A stretch of DNA of 64,000 nt. Origin: Synchiropus splendidus (lineage: Eukaryota > Chordata > Actinopteri > Syngnathiformes > Callionymidae). Under the pieces are notes generated by a model, which did no database searches, was not told the DNA's origin, and saw only the letters and a list, made by a program, of their open reading frames with translations. Made by a program: the position numbers and the translations under genes. Within the stretch, counting starts at the first letter, position 1. Each line of letters opens with the position of its first letter. Shown one piece after another: positions 37,979 through 51,064 of this stretch. The stretch lies in the NCBI RefSeq assembly GCF_027744825.2, contig NW_026527085.1, positions 124,001 through 188,000 on the forward strand. Reading direction: 5' to 3'.

Positions 37979-40422
37979 TGATGTGCAACGACTAGAAAGA
38001 CCCTTTCTGCTATAGTGGGAGGTTAAAATTTCATGTTCTGAAGCTTCCCTGAAAAGTTATGGCACAATGCACAAAAACGCTTTTCAGCCTGAGATAAGGT
38101 GGGTTTCGGAACGCCAAACATAAAAGTGTTGATAACTTTGGAAAAACACTTCAGACAGTTTAGATTTGATGTGCAACTACTAGAAAGACCCTTTCTGCTA
38201 TAGTGGGAGGTTAAAATTTCATGTTCTGAAGCTTCCCTGAAAAGTTATGGCACAATGCACAAAAACGCTTTTCAGCCTGAGATAAGGTGGGTTTCGGAAC
38301 GCCAAACATAAAAGTGTTAATAACTTTGGAAAAACACTTCAGACAGTTTAGATTTGATGTGCAACTACTAGAAAGACCCTTTCTGCTATAGTGGGAGGTT
38401 AAAATTTCATGTTCTGAAGCTTCCCTGAAAAGTTATGGCACAATGCACAAAAACGCTTTTCAGCCTGAGATAAGGTGGGTTTCGGAACGCCAAACATAAA
38501 AGTGTTGATAACTTTCGAAAAACACTTCTGAGAGCTTAGATTTGATGTGCACCTACTAGAAAGACCCTTTCTGCTATAGTGGGAGGTTAAAATTTCATGT
38601 TCTGAAGCTTTCCTGAAAAGTTATGGCACAATGCACAAAAACGCTTTTCAGCCTGAGATAAGGTGGGTTTCGGAACGCCAAACATAAAAGTGTTGATAAC
38701 TTTTGAAAAACACTTCAAACAGCTTAGATTTGATGTGCAACTACTAGAAAGACCCTTTCTGCTATAGTGGGAGGTTAAAATTTCATGTTCTGAAGCTTCC
38801 CTGAAAAGTTATGGCACAATGCACAAAAACGCTTTTCAGCCTGAGATAAGGTGGGTTTCGGAACGCCAAACATAAAAGTGTTGATAACTTTGGAAAAACA
38901 CTTCAGACAGTTTAGATTTGATGTGCAACTACTAGAAAGACCCTTTCTGCTATAGTGGGAGGTTAAAATTTCATGTTCTGAAGCTTCCCTGAAAAGTTAT
39001 GGCACAATGCACAAAAACGCTTTTCAGCCTGAGATAAGGTGGGTTTCGGAACGCCAAACATAAAAGTGTTGATAACTTTGGAAAAACACTTCAGACAGTT
39101 TAGATTTGATGTGCAACTACTAGAAAGACCCTTTCTGCTATAGTGGGAGGTTAAAATTTCATGTTCTGAAGCTTCCCTGAAAAGTTATGGCACAATGCAC
39201 AAAAACGCCTTTCAGCCTGAGATAAGGTGGGTTTCGGAACGCCAAACATAAAAGTGTTGATAACTTTCGAAAAACACTTCAGAGAGCTTAGATTTGATGT
39301 GCACCTACTAGAAAGACCCTTTCTGCTATAGTGGGAGGTTAAAATTTCATGTTCTGAAGCTTTCCTGAAAAGTTATGGCACAATGCACAAAAACGCTTTT
39401 CAGCCTGAGATAAGGTGGGTTTCGGAACGCCAAACATAAAAGTGTTGATAACTTTCGAAAAACACTTCAGAGAGCTTAGATTTGATGTGCACCTACTAGA
39501 AAGACCCTTTCTGCTATAGTGGGAGGTTAAAATTTCATGTTCTGAAGCTTCCCTGAAAAGTTATGGCACAATGCGTAAAAACGCTTTTCAGCCTGAGATA
39601 AGGTGGGTTTCGGAACGCCAAACATAAAAGTGTTGATAACTTTTGAAAAACACTTCAGACAGCTTAGATTTGATGTGCAACTACTAGAAAGACCCTTTCT
39701 GCTATAGTGGGAGGTTAAAATTTCATGTTCTGAAGCTTCCCTGAAAAGTTATGGCACAATGCACAAAAACGCTTTTCAGCCTGAGATATGGTGGGTTTCG
39801 GAACGCCAAACATAAAAGTGTTGATAACTTTCGAAAAACACTTCAGACAGCTTAGATTTGATGTGCACCTACTAGAAAGACCCTTTCTGCTATAGTGGGA
39901 GGTTAAAATTTCATGTTCTGAAGCTTCCCTGAAAAGTTATGGCACAATGCACAAAAACGCTTTTCAGCCTGAGATAAGGTGGGTTTCGGAACGCCAAACA
40001 TAAAAGTGTTGATAACTTTCGAAAAACACTTCAGAGAGCTTAGATTTGATGTGCACCTACTAGAAAGACCCTTTCTGCTATAGTGGGAGGTTAAAATTTC
40101 ATGTTCTGAAGCTTTCCTGAAAAGTTATGGCACAATGCACAAGAACGCTTTTCAGCCTGAGATAAGGTGGGTTTCGGAACGCCAAACATAAAAGTGTTGA
40201 TAACTTTCGAAAAACACTTCAGAGAGCTTAGATTTGATGTGCACCTACTAGAAAGACCCTTTCTGCTATAGTGGGAGGTTAAAATTTCATGTTCTGAAGC
40301 TTTCCTGAAAAGTTATGGCACAATGCACAAAAACGCTTTTCAGCCTGAGATAAGGTGGGTTTCGGAACGCCAAACATAAAAGTGTTGATAACTTTCGAAA
40401 AACACTTCAGAGAGCTTAGATT

Positions 40423-40610
40423 TGATGTGCACCTACTAGAAAGACCCTTTCTGCTATAGTGGGAGGTTAAAATTTCATGTTCTGAAGCTTCCCTGAAAAG
40501 TTATGGCACAATGCACAAAAACGCTTTTCAGCCTGAGATAAGGTGGGTTTCGGAACGCCAAACATAAAAGTGTTGATAACTTTCGAAAAACACTTCAGAC
40601 AGCTTAGATT
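40423..40610. repeat. Hybrid monomer at a one-monomer deletion (A'/H)
   Basis: It begins as A' (10C, 69C) but has AC at 93-94 and the H ending (162C, 178C, 181C). In the left-hand copy A' (8085) and H (8273) are separate. The switch lies between positions 69 and 93. Confidence 0.55.
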
Positions 40611-43054
40611 TGATGTGCACCTACTAGAAAGACCCATTCTGCTATAGTGGGAGGTTAAAATTTCATGTTCTGAAGCTTCCCTGAAAAGTTATGGCACAAT
40701 GCGTAAAAACGCTTTTCAGCCTGAGATAAGGTGGGTTTCGGAACGCCAAACATAAAAGTGTTGATAACTTTGGAAAAACACTTCAGACAGTTTAGATTTG
40801 ATGTGCAACTACTAGAAAGACCCTTTCTGCTATAGTGGGAGGTTAAAATTTCATGTTCTGAAGCTTCCCTGAAAAGTTATGGCACAATGCACAAAAACGC
40901 TTTTCAGCCTGAGATAAGGTGGGTTTCGGAACGCCAAACATAAAAGTGTTAATAACTTTGGAAAAACACTTCAGACAGTTTAGATTTGATGTGCAACTAC
41001 TAGAAAGACCCTTTCTGCTATAGTGGGAGGTTAAAATTTCATGTTCTGAAGCTTCCCTGAAAAGTTATGGCACAATGCACAAAAACGCTTTTCAGCCTGA
41101 GATAAGGTGGGTTTCGGAACGCCAAACATAAAAGTGTTGATAACTTTCGAAAAACACTTCAGAGAGCTTAGATTTGATGTGCACCTACTAGAAAGACCCT
41201 TTCTGCTATAGTGGGAGGTTAAAATTTCATGTTCTGAAGCTTCCCTGAAAAGTTATGGCACAATGCGTAAAAACGCTTTTCAGCCTGAGATAAGGTGGTT
41301 TTCGGAACGCCAAACATAAAAGTGTTGATAACTTTGGAAAAACACTTCAGACAGTTTAGATTTGATGTGCAACTACTAGAAAGACCCTTTCTGCTATAGT
41401 GGGAGGTTAAAATTTCATGTTCTGAAGCTTTCCTGAAAAGTTATGGCACAATGCACAAAAACGCTTTTCAGCCTGAGATAAGGTGGGTTTCGGAACGCCA
41501 AACATAAAAGTGTTGATAACTTTTGAAAAACACTTCAGACAGCTTAGATTTGATGTGCAACTACTAGAAAGACCCTTTCTGCTATAGTGGGAGGTTAAAA
41601 TTTCATGTTCTGAAGCTTCCCTGAAAAGTTATGGCACAATGCACAAAAACGCTTTTCAGCCTGAGATAAGGTGGGTTTCGGAACGCCAAACATAAAAGTG
41701 TTGATAACTTTGGAAAAACACTTCAGACAGTTTAGATTTGATGTGCAACTACTAGAAAGACCCTTTCTGCTATAGTGGGAGGTTAAAATTTCATGTTCTG
41801 AAGCTTCCCTGAAAAGTTATGGCACAATGCACAAAAACGCTTTTCAGCCTGAGATAAGGTGGGTTTCGGAACGCCAAACATAAAAGTGTTGATAACTTTG
41901 GAAAAACACTTCAGACAGTTTAGATTTGATGTGCAACTACTAGAAAGACCCTTTCTGCTATAGTGGGAGGTTAAAATTTCATGTTCTGAAGCTTCCCTGA
42001 AAAGTTATGGCACAATGCACAAAAACGCTTTTCAGCCTGAGATAAGGTGGGTTTCGGAACGCCAAACATAAAAGTGTTAATAACTTTGGAAAAACACTTC
42101 AGACAGTTTAGATTTGATGTGCAACTACTAGAAAGACCCTTTCTGCTATAGTGGGAGGTTAAAATTTCATGTTCTGAAGCTTCCCTGAAAAGTTATGGCA
42201 CAATGCACAAAAACGCTTTTCAGCCTGAGATAAGGTGGGTTTCGGAACGCCAAACATAAAAGTGTTGATAACTTTGGAAAAACACTTCAGACAGCTTAGA
42301 TTTGATGTGCAACTACTAGAAAGACCCTTTCTGCTATAGTGGGAGGTTAAAATTTCATGTTCTGAAGCTTTCCTGAAAAGTTATGGCACAATGCACAAAA
42401 ACGCATTTCAGCCTGAGATATGGTGGGTTTCGGAACGCCAAACATAAAAGTGTTGATAACTTTTGAAAAAAACTTCAGACAGCTTAGATTTGATGTGCAA
42501 CTACTAGAAAGACCCTTTCTGCTATAGTGGGAGGTTAAAATTTCATGTTCTGAAGCTTCCCTGAAAAGTTATGGCACAATGCACAAAAACGCTTTTCAGC
42601 CTGAGATAAGGTGGGTTTCGGAACGCCAAACATAAAAGTGTTGATAACTTTGGAAAAACACTTCAGACAGTTTAGATTTGATGTGCAACTACTAGAAAGA
42701 CCCTTTCTGCTATAGTGGGAGGTTAAAATTTCATGTTCTGAAGCTTCCCTGAAAAGTTATGGCACAATGCACAAAAACGCTTTTCAGCCTGAGATAAGGT
42801 GGGTTTCGGAACGCCAAACATAAAAGTGTTGATAACTTTGGAAAAACACTTCAGACAGTTTAGATTTGATGTGCAACTACTAGAAAGACCCTTTCTGCTA
42901 TAGTGGGAGGTTAAAATTTCATGTTCTGAAGCTTCCCTGAAAAGTTATGGCACAATGCACAAAAACGCTTTTCAGCCTGAGATAAGGTGGGTTTCGGAAC
43001 GCCAAACATAAAAGTGTTAATAACTTTGGAAAAACACTTCAGAGAGCTTAGATT

Positions 43055-44558
43055 TGATGTGCACCTACTAGAAAGACCCTTTCTGCTATAGTGGGAGGTT
43101 AAAATTTCATGTTCTGAAGCTTCCCTGAAAAGTTATGGCACAATGCGTAAAAACGCTTTTCAGCCTGAGATAAGGTGGGTTTCGGAACGCCAAACATAAA
43201 AGTGTTGATAACTTTGGAAAAACACTTCAGACAGTTTAGATTTGATGTGCAACTACTAGAAAGACCCTTTCTGCTATAGTGGGAGGTTAAAATTTCATGT
43301 TCTGAAGCTTTCCTGAAAAGTTATGGCACAATGCACAAAAACGCTTTTCAGCCTGAGATAAGGTGGGTTTCGGAACGCCAAACATAAAAGTGTTGATAAC
43401 TTTTGAAAAACACTTCAGACAGCTTAGATTTGATGTGCAACTACTAGAAAGACCCTTTCTGCTATAGTGGGAGGTTAAAATTTCATGTTCTGAAGCTTCC
43501 CTGAAAAGTTATGGCACAATGCACAAAAACGCTTTTCAGCCTGAGATAAGGTGGGTTTCGGAACGCCAAACATAAAAGTGTTGATAACTTTGGAAAAACA
43601 CTTCAGACAGTTTAGATTTGATGTGCAACTACTAGAAAGACCCTTTCTGCTATAGTGGGAGGTTAAAATTTCATGTTCTGAAGCTTCCCTGAAAAGTTAT
43701 GGCACAATGCACAAAAACGCTTTTCAGCCTGAGATAAGGTGGGTTTCGGAACGCCAAACATAAAAGTGTTGATAACTTTGGAAAAACACTTCAGACAGTT
43801 TAGATTTGATGTGCAACTACTAGAAAGACCCTTTCTGCTATAGTGGGAGGTTAAAATTTCATGTTCTGAAGCTTCCCTGAAAAGTTATGGCACAATGCAC
43901 AAAAACGCTTTTCAGCCTGAGATAAGGTGGGTTTCGGAACGCCAAACATAAAAGTGTTGATAACTTTCGAAAAACACTTCAGAGAGCTTAGATTTGATGT
44001 GCACCTACTAGAAAGACCCTTTCTGCTATAGTGGGAGGTTAAAATTTCATGTTCTGAAGCTTCCCTGAAAAGTTATGGCACAATGCACAAAAACGCTTTT
44101 CAGCCTGAGATAAGGTGGGTTTCGGAACGCCAAACATAAAAGTGTTGATAACTTTCGAAAAACACTTCAGAGAGCTTAGATTTGATGTGCACCTACTAGA
44201 AAGACCCTTTCTGCTATAGTGGGAGGTTAAAATTTCATGTTCTGAAGCTTCCCTGAAAAGTTATGGCACAATGCGTAAAAACGCTTTTCAGCCTGAGATA
44301 AGGTGGGTTTCGGAACGCCAAACATAAAAGTGTTGATAACTTTGGAAAAACACTTCAGACAGTTTAGATTTGATGTGCAACTACTAGAAAGACCCTTTCT
44401 GCTATAGTGGGAGGTTAAAATTTCATGTTCTGAAGCTTCCCTGAAAAGTTATCGCACAATGCACAAAAACGCTTTTCAGCCTGAGATAAGGTGGGTTTCG
44501 GAACGCCAAACATAAAAGTGTTAATAACTTTGGAAAAACACTTCAGACAGTTTAGATT
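43055..44558. repeat. Block A-B-C-C-E-G-A-D(ttatcgc), eight monomers
   Basis: Ends in a D monomer with the rare ttatcgc change (C at 44453). The same order plus one extra F monomer occurs at 50764-52456 and 61294-62985, where the change is at 52351 and 62880. Confidence 0.7.
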
Positions 44559-45097
44559 TGATGTGCAACTACTAGAAAGACCCTTTCTGCTATAGTGGGA
44601 GGTTAAAATTTCATGTTCTGAAGCTTCCCTGAAAAGTTATGGCACAATGCACAAAAACGCTTTTCAGCCTGAGATAAGGTGGGTTTCGGAACGCCAAACA
44701 TAAAAGTGTTGATAACTTTGGAAAAACACTTCAGACAGTTTCGATTTGATGTGCAACTACTAGAAAGACCCTTTCCGCTATAGTGGGAGGTTAAAATTTC
44801 ATGTTCTGAAGCTTTCCTGAAAAGTTATGGCACAATGCACAAAAACGCATTTCAGCCTGAGATATGGTGGGTTTCGGAACGCCAAACATAAAAGTGTTGA
44901 TAACTTTTGAAAAACACTTCAGACAGCTTAGATTTGATGTGCAACTACTAGAAAGACCCTTTCTGCTATAGTGGGAGGTTAAAATTTCATGTTCTGAAGC
45001 TTCCCTGAAAAGTTATGGCACAATGCACAAAAACGCTTTTCAGCCTGAGATAAGGTGGGTTTCGGAACGCCAAACATAAAAGTGTTGATAACTTTGG

Positions 45098-45103
45098 AAA
45101 AAA
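45098..45103. other. 1-bp insertion in the A-run (six A instead of five)
   Basis: Reads ggaaaaaacac where other copies have five A. It adds 1 bp to the phase; the next monomer starts at 45124. It lies in a short stretch with several other private changes. Confidence 0.9.
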
Positions 45104-48100
45104 CACTTCAGACAGTTTAGATTTGATGTGCAACTACTAGAATGACCCTTTCTGCTATAGTTGGAGGTTAAAATTTCATGTTCTGAAGCTTCCCTGAAAA
45201 GTTATGGCACAATGCACAAAAACGCTTTTCAGCCTGAGATAAGGTGGGTTTCGGAACGCCAAACATAAAAGTGTTGATAACTTTGGAAAAACACTTCAGA
45301 CAGTTTAGATTTGATGTGCAACTACTAGAAAGACCCTTTCTGCTATAGTGGGAGGTTAAAATTTCATGTTCTGAAGCTTCCCTGAAAAGTTATGGCACAA
45401 TGCACAAAAACGCTTTTCAGCCTGAGATAAGGTGGGTTTCGGAACGCCAAACATAAAAGTGTTCATAACTTTGGAAAAACACTTCAGACAGTTTAGATTT
45501 GATGTGCAACTACTAGAAAGACCCTTTCTGCTATAGTGGGAGGTTAAAATTTCATGTTCTGAAGCTTCCCTGAAAAGTTATGGCACAATGCACAAAAACG
45601 CTTTTCAGCCTGAGATAAGGTGGGTTTCGGAACGCCAAACATAAAAGTGTTAATAACTTTGGAAAAACACTTCAGACAGTTTAGATTTGATGTGCAACTA
45701 CTAGAAAGACCCTTTCTGCTATAGTGGGAGGTTAAAATTTCATGTTCTGAAGCTTCCCTGAAAAGTTATGGCACAATGCACAAAAACGCTTTTCAGCCTG
45801 AGATAAGGTGGGTTTCGGAACGCCAAACATAAAAGTGTTGATAACTTTCGAAAAACACTTCAGACAGCTTAGATTTGATGTGCACCTACTAGAAAGACCC
45901 TTTCTGCTATAGTGGGAGGTTAAAATTTCATGTTCTGAAGCTTCCCTGAAAAGTTATGGCACAATGCGTAAAAACGCTTTTCAGCCTGAGATAAGGTGGG
46001 TTTCGGAACGCCAAACATAAAAGTGTTGATAACTTTGGAAAAACACTTCAGACAGTTTAGATTTGATGTGCAACTACTAGAAAGACCCTTTCTGCTATAG
46101 TGGGAGGTTAAAATTTCATGTTCTGAAGCTTCCCTGAAAAGTTATGGCACAATGCACAAAAACGCTTTTCAGCCTGAGATAAGGTGGGTTTCGGAACGCC
46201 AAACATAAAAGTGTTGATAACTTTGGAAAAACACTTCAGACAGTTTAGATTTGATGTGCAACTACTAGAAAGACCCTTTCTGCTATAGTGGGAGGTTAAA
46301 ATTTCATGTTCTGAAGCTTCCCTGAAAAGTTATGGCACAATGCGTAAAAACGCTTTTCAGCCTGAGATAAGGTGGGTTTCGGAACGCCAAACATAAAAGT
46401 GTTGATAACTTTGGAAAAACACTTCAGACAGTTTAGATTTGATGTGCAACTACTAGAAAGACCCTTTCTGCTATAGTGGGAGGTTAAAATTTTATGTTCT
46501 GAAGCTTCCCTGAAAAGTTATGGCACAATGCACAAAAACGCTTTTCAGCCTGAGATAAGGTGGGTTTCGGAACGCCAAACATAAAAGTGTTGATAACTTT
46601 CGAAAAACACTTCAGAGAGCTTAGATTTGATGTGCAACTACTAGAAAGACCCTTTCTGCTATAGTGGGAGGTTAAAATTTCATGTTCTGAAGCTTCCCTG
46701 AAAAGTTATGGCACAATGCACAAAAACGCTTTTCAGCCTGAGATAAGGTGGGTTTCGGAACGCCAAACATAAAAGTGTTAATAACTTTGGAAAAACACTT
46801 CAGACAGTTTAGATTTGATGTGCAACTACTAGAAAGACCCTTTCTGCTATAGTGGGAGGTTAAAATTTCATGTTCTGAAGCTTCCCTGAAAAGTTATGGC
46901 ACAATGCACAAAAACGCTTTTCAGCCTGAGATAAGGTGGGTTTCGGAACGCCAAACATAAAAGTGTTGATAACTTTCGAAAAACACTTCAGACAGCTTAG
47001 ATTTGATGTGCACCTACTAGAAAGACCCTTTCTGCTATAGTGGGAGGTTAAAATTTCATGTTCTGAAGCTTCCCTGAAAAGTTATGGCACAATGCGTAAA
47101 AACGCTTTTCAGCCTGAGATAAGGTGGGTTTCGGAACGCCAAACATAAAAGTGTTGATAACTTTGGAAAAACACTTCAGACAGTTTAGATTTGATGTGCA
47201 ACTACTAGAAAGACCCTTTCTGCTATAGTGGGAGGTTAAAATTTCATGTTCTGAAGCTTCCCTGAAAAGTTATGGCACAATGCACAAAAACGCTTTTCAG
47301 CCTGAGATAAGGTGGGTTTCGGAACGCCAAACATAAAAGTGTTAATAACTTTGGAAAAACACTTCAGACAGTTTAGATTTGATGTGCAACTACTAGAAAG
47401 ACCCTTTCTGCTATAGTGGGAGGTTAAAATTTCATGTTCTGAAGCTTCCCTGAAAAGTTATGGCACAATGCACAAAAACGCTTTTCAGCCTGAGATAAGG
47501 TGGGTTTCGGAACGCCAAACATAAAAGTGTTGATAACTTTCGAAAAACACTTCAGAGAGCTTAGATTTGATGTGCACCTACTAGAAAGACCCTTTCTGCT
47601 ATAGTGGGAGGTTAAAATTTCATGTTCTGAAGCTTCCCTGAAAAGTTATGGCACAATGCGTAAAAACGCTTTTCAGCCTGAGATAAGGTGGGTTTCGGAA
47701 CGCCAAACATAAAAGTGATGATAACTTTGGAAAAACACTTCAGACAGTTTAGATTTGATGTGCAACTACTAGAAAGACCCTTTCTGCTATAGTGGGAGGT
47801 TAAAATTTCATGTTCTGAAGCTTTCCTGAAAAGTTATGGCACAATGCACAAAAACGCTTTTCAGCCTGAGATAAGGTGGGTTTCGGAACGCCAAACATTA
47901 AAGTGTTGATAACTTTTGAAAAACACTTCAGACAGCTTAGATTTGATGTGCAACTACTAGAAAGACCCTTTCTGCTATAGTGGGAGGTTAAAATTTCATG
48001 TTCTGAAGCTTCCCTGAAAAGTTATGGCACAATGCACAAAAACGCTTTTCAGCCTGAGATAAGGTGGGTTTCGGAACGCCAAACATAAAAGTGTTGATAA

Positions 48101-48319
48101 CTTTGGAAAAACACTTCAGACAGTTTAGATTTGATGTGCAACTACTAGAAAGACCCTTTCTGCTATAGTGGGAGGTTAAAATTTCATGTTCTGAAGCTTC
48201 CCTGAAAAGTTATGGCACAATGCACAAAAACGCTTTTCAGCCTGAGATAAGGTGGGTTTCGGAACGCCAAACATAAAAGTGTTGATAACTTTCGAAAAAC
48301 ACTTCAGAGAGCTTAGATT

Positions 48320-48507
48320 TGATGTGCACCTACTAGAAAGACCCTTTCTGCTATAGTGGGAGGTTAAAATTTCATGTTCTGAAGCTTCCCTGAAAAGTTA
48401 TGGCACAATGCACAAAAACGCTTTTCAGCCTGAGATAAGGTGGGTTTCGGAACGCCAAACATAAAAGTGTTGATAACTTTTGAAAAACACTTCAGACAGC
48501 TTAGATT
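48320..48507. repeat. Hybrid monomer at a one-monomer deletion (A/B)
   Basis: 10C and 69C come from A, while AC at 93-94 and 162T, 181C come from B. The right member of the duplicate has separate A (58662) and B (58850) monomers. The switch lies between positions 69 and 93, the same interval as in the 40423 hybrid. Confidence 0.65.
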
Positions 48508-51062
48508 TGATGTGCAACTACTAGAAAGACCCTTTCTGCTATAGTGGGAGGTTAAAATTTCATGTTCTGAAGCTTCCCTGAAAAGTTATGGCACAATGCA
48601 CAAAAACGCTTTTCAGCCTGAGATAAGGTGGGTTTCGGAACGCCAAACATAAAAGTGTTGATAACTTTCGAAAAACACTTCAGAGAGCTTAGATTTGATG
48701 TGCACCTACTAGAAAGACCCTTTCTGCTATAGTGGGAGGTTAAAATTTCATGTTCTGAAGCTTTCCTGAAAAGTTATGGCACAATGCACAAAAACGCTTT
48801 TCAGCCTGAGATAAGGTGGGTTTCGGAACGCCAAACATAAAAGTGTTGATAACTTTTGAAAAACACTTCAGACAGCTTAGATTTGATGTGCAACTACTAG
48901 AAAGACCCTTTCTGCTATAGTGGGAGGTTAAAATTTCATGTTCTGAAGCTTCCCTGAAAAGTTATGGCACAATGCACAAAAACGCTTTTCAGCCTGAGAT
49001 AAGGTGGGTTTCGGAACGCCAAACATAAAAGTGTTGATAACTTTGGAAAAACACTTCAGACAGTTTAGATTTGATGTGCAACTACTAGAAAGACCCTTTC
49101 TGCTATAGTGGGAGGTTAAAATTTCATGTTCTGAAGCTTCCCTGAAAAGTTATGGCACAATGCACAAAAACGCTTTTCAGCCTGAGATAAGGTGGGTTTC
49201 GGAACGCCAAACATAAAAGTGTTAATAACTTTGGAAAAACACTTCAGACAGTTTAGATTTGATGTGCAACTACTAGAAAGACCCTTTCTGCTATAGTGGG
49301 AGGTTAAAATTTCATGTTCTGAAGCTTCCCTGAAAAGTTATGGCACAATGCACAAAAACGCTTTTCAGCCTGAGATAAGGTGGGTTTCGGAACGCCAAAC
49401 ATAAAAGTGTTGATAACTTTCGAAAAACACTTCAGACAGCTTAGATTTGATGTGCACCTACTAGAAAGACCCTTTCTGCTATAGTGGGAGGTTAAAATTT
49501 CATGTTCTGAAGCTTCCCTGAAAAGTTATGGCACAATGCGTAAAAACGCTTTTCAGCCTGAGATAAGGTGGGTTTCGGAACGCCAAACATAAAAGTGTTG
49601 ATAACTTTGGAAAAACACTTCAGACAGTTTAGATTTGATGTGCAACTACTAGAAAGACCCTTTCTGCTATAGTGGGAGGTTAAAATTTCATGTTCTGAAG
49701 CTTCCCTGAAAAGTTATGGCACAATGCACAAAAACGCTTTTCAGCCTGAGATAAGGTGGGTTTCGGAACGCCAAACATAAAAGTGTTAATAACTTTGGAA
49801 AAACACTTCAGACAGTTTAGATTTGATGTGCAACTACTAGAAAGACCCTTTCTGCTATAGTGGGAGGTTAAAATTTCATGTTCTGAAGCTTCCCTGAAAA
49901 GTTATGGCACAATGCACAAAAACGCTTTTCAGCCTGAGATAAGGTGGGTTTCGGAACGCCAAACATAAAAGTGTTGATAACTTTCGAAAAACACTTCAGA
50001 GAGCTTAGATTTGATGTGCACCTACTAGAAAGACCCTTTCTGCTATAGTGGGAGGTTAAAATTTCATGTTCTGAAGCTTCCCTGAAAAGTTATGGCACAA
50101 TGCGTAAAAACGCTTTTCAGCCTGAGATAAGGTGGGTTTCGGAACGCCAAACATAAAAGTGTTGATAACTTTGGAAAAACACTTCAGACAGTTTAGATTT
50201 GATGTGCAACTACTAGAAAGACCCTTTCTGCTATAGTGGGAGGTTAAAATTTCATGTTCTGAAGCTTTCCTGAAAAGTTATGGCACAATGCACAAAAACG
50301 CTTTTCAGCCTGAGATAAGGTGGGTTTCGGAACGCCAAACATAAAAGTGTTGATAACTTTTGAAAAACACTTCAGACAGCTTAGATTTGATGTGCAACTA
50401 CTAGAAAGACCCTTTCTGCTATAGTGGGAGGTTAAAATTTCATGTTCTGAAGCTTCCCTGAAAAGTTATGGCACAATGCACAAAAACGCTTTTCAGCCTG
50501 AGATAAGGTGGGTTTCGGAACGCCAAACATAAAAGTGTTGATAACTTTGGAAAAACACTTCAGACAGTTTAGATTTGATGTGCAACTACTAGAAAGACCC
50601 TTTCTGCTATAGTGGGAGGTTAAAATTTCATGTTCTGAAGCTTCCCTGAAAAGTTATGGCACAATGCACAAAAACGCTTTTCAGCCTGAGATAAGGTGGG
50701 TTTCGGAACGCCAAACATAAAAGTGTTGATAACTTTCGAAAAACACTTCAGAGAGCTTAGATTTGATGTGCACCTACTAGAAAGACCCTTTCTGCTATAG
50801 TGGGAGGTTAAAATTTCATGTTCTGAAGCTTCCCTGAAAAGTTATGGCACAATGCGTAAAAACGCTTTTCAGCCTGAGATAAGGTGGGTTTCGGAACGCC
50901 AAACATAAAAGTGTTGATAACTTTGGAAAAACACTTCAGACAGTTTAGATTTGATGTGCAACTACTAGAAAGACCCTTTCTGCTATAGTGGGAGGTTAAA
51001 ATTTCATGTTCTGAAGCTTTCCTGAAAAGTTATGGCACAATGCACAAAAACGCTTTTCAGCC

Positions 51063-51064
51063 TT
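51063..51064. other. 1-bp insertion (T) in gccttgag
   Basis: Other copies read gcctgag. The next monomer start (51141) is 189 bp from the previous one. The counterpart in the right duplicate (near 61592) lacks it. Confidence 0.9.

Larger units (their letters stand above)
34407..42866. repeat. Macro-copy 3, a shortened relative of 0.6-13.0 kb
   Basis: About 45 monomers follow the order of the 66 monomers at 565-12972. Anchors are rare bases: 1129/34971, 1434/35276, 2083/35925, 3626/36528, 3838/36740, 6191/38529, 6380/38718, 7805/40143 and 12511/42405. Offsets fall from 180 to 175, 172, about 171, about 167 and 159 monomers, so this copy is shorter by successive whole-monomer steps. Hybrid monomers at 35911, 37791 and 40423 mark three of them. 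The placement of 41.2-42.3 kb is ambiguous because it matches more than one A-B-C-C-D unit. Confidence 0.7.

Noticed and set aside
42462..42475. Apparent extra A-run length change (gaaaaaaactt)
   Set aside because: The monomer is still 188 bp: this is a C-to-A substitution in gaaaaacactt, not an insertion.
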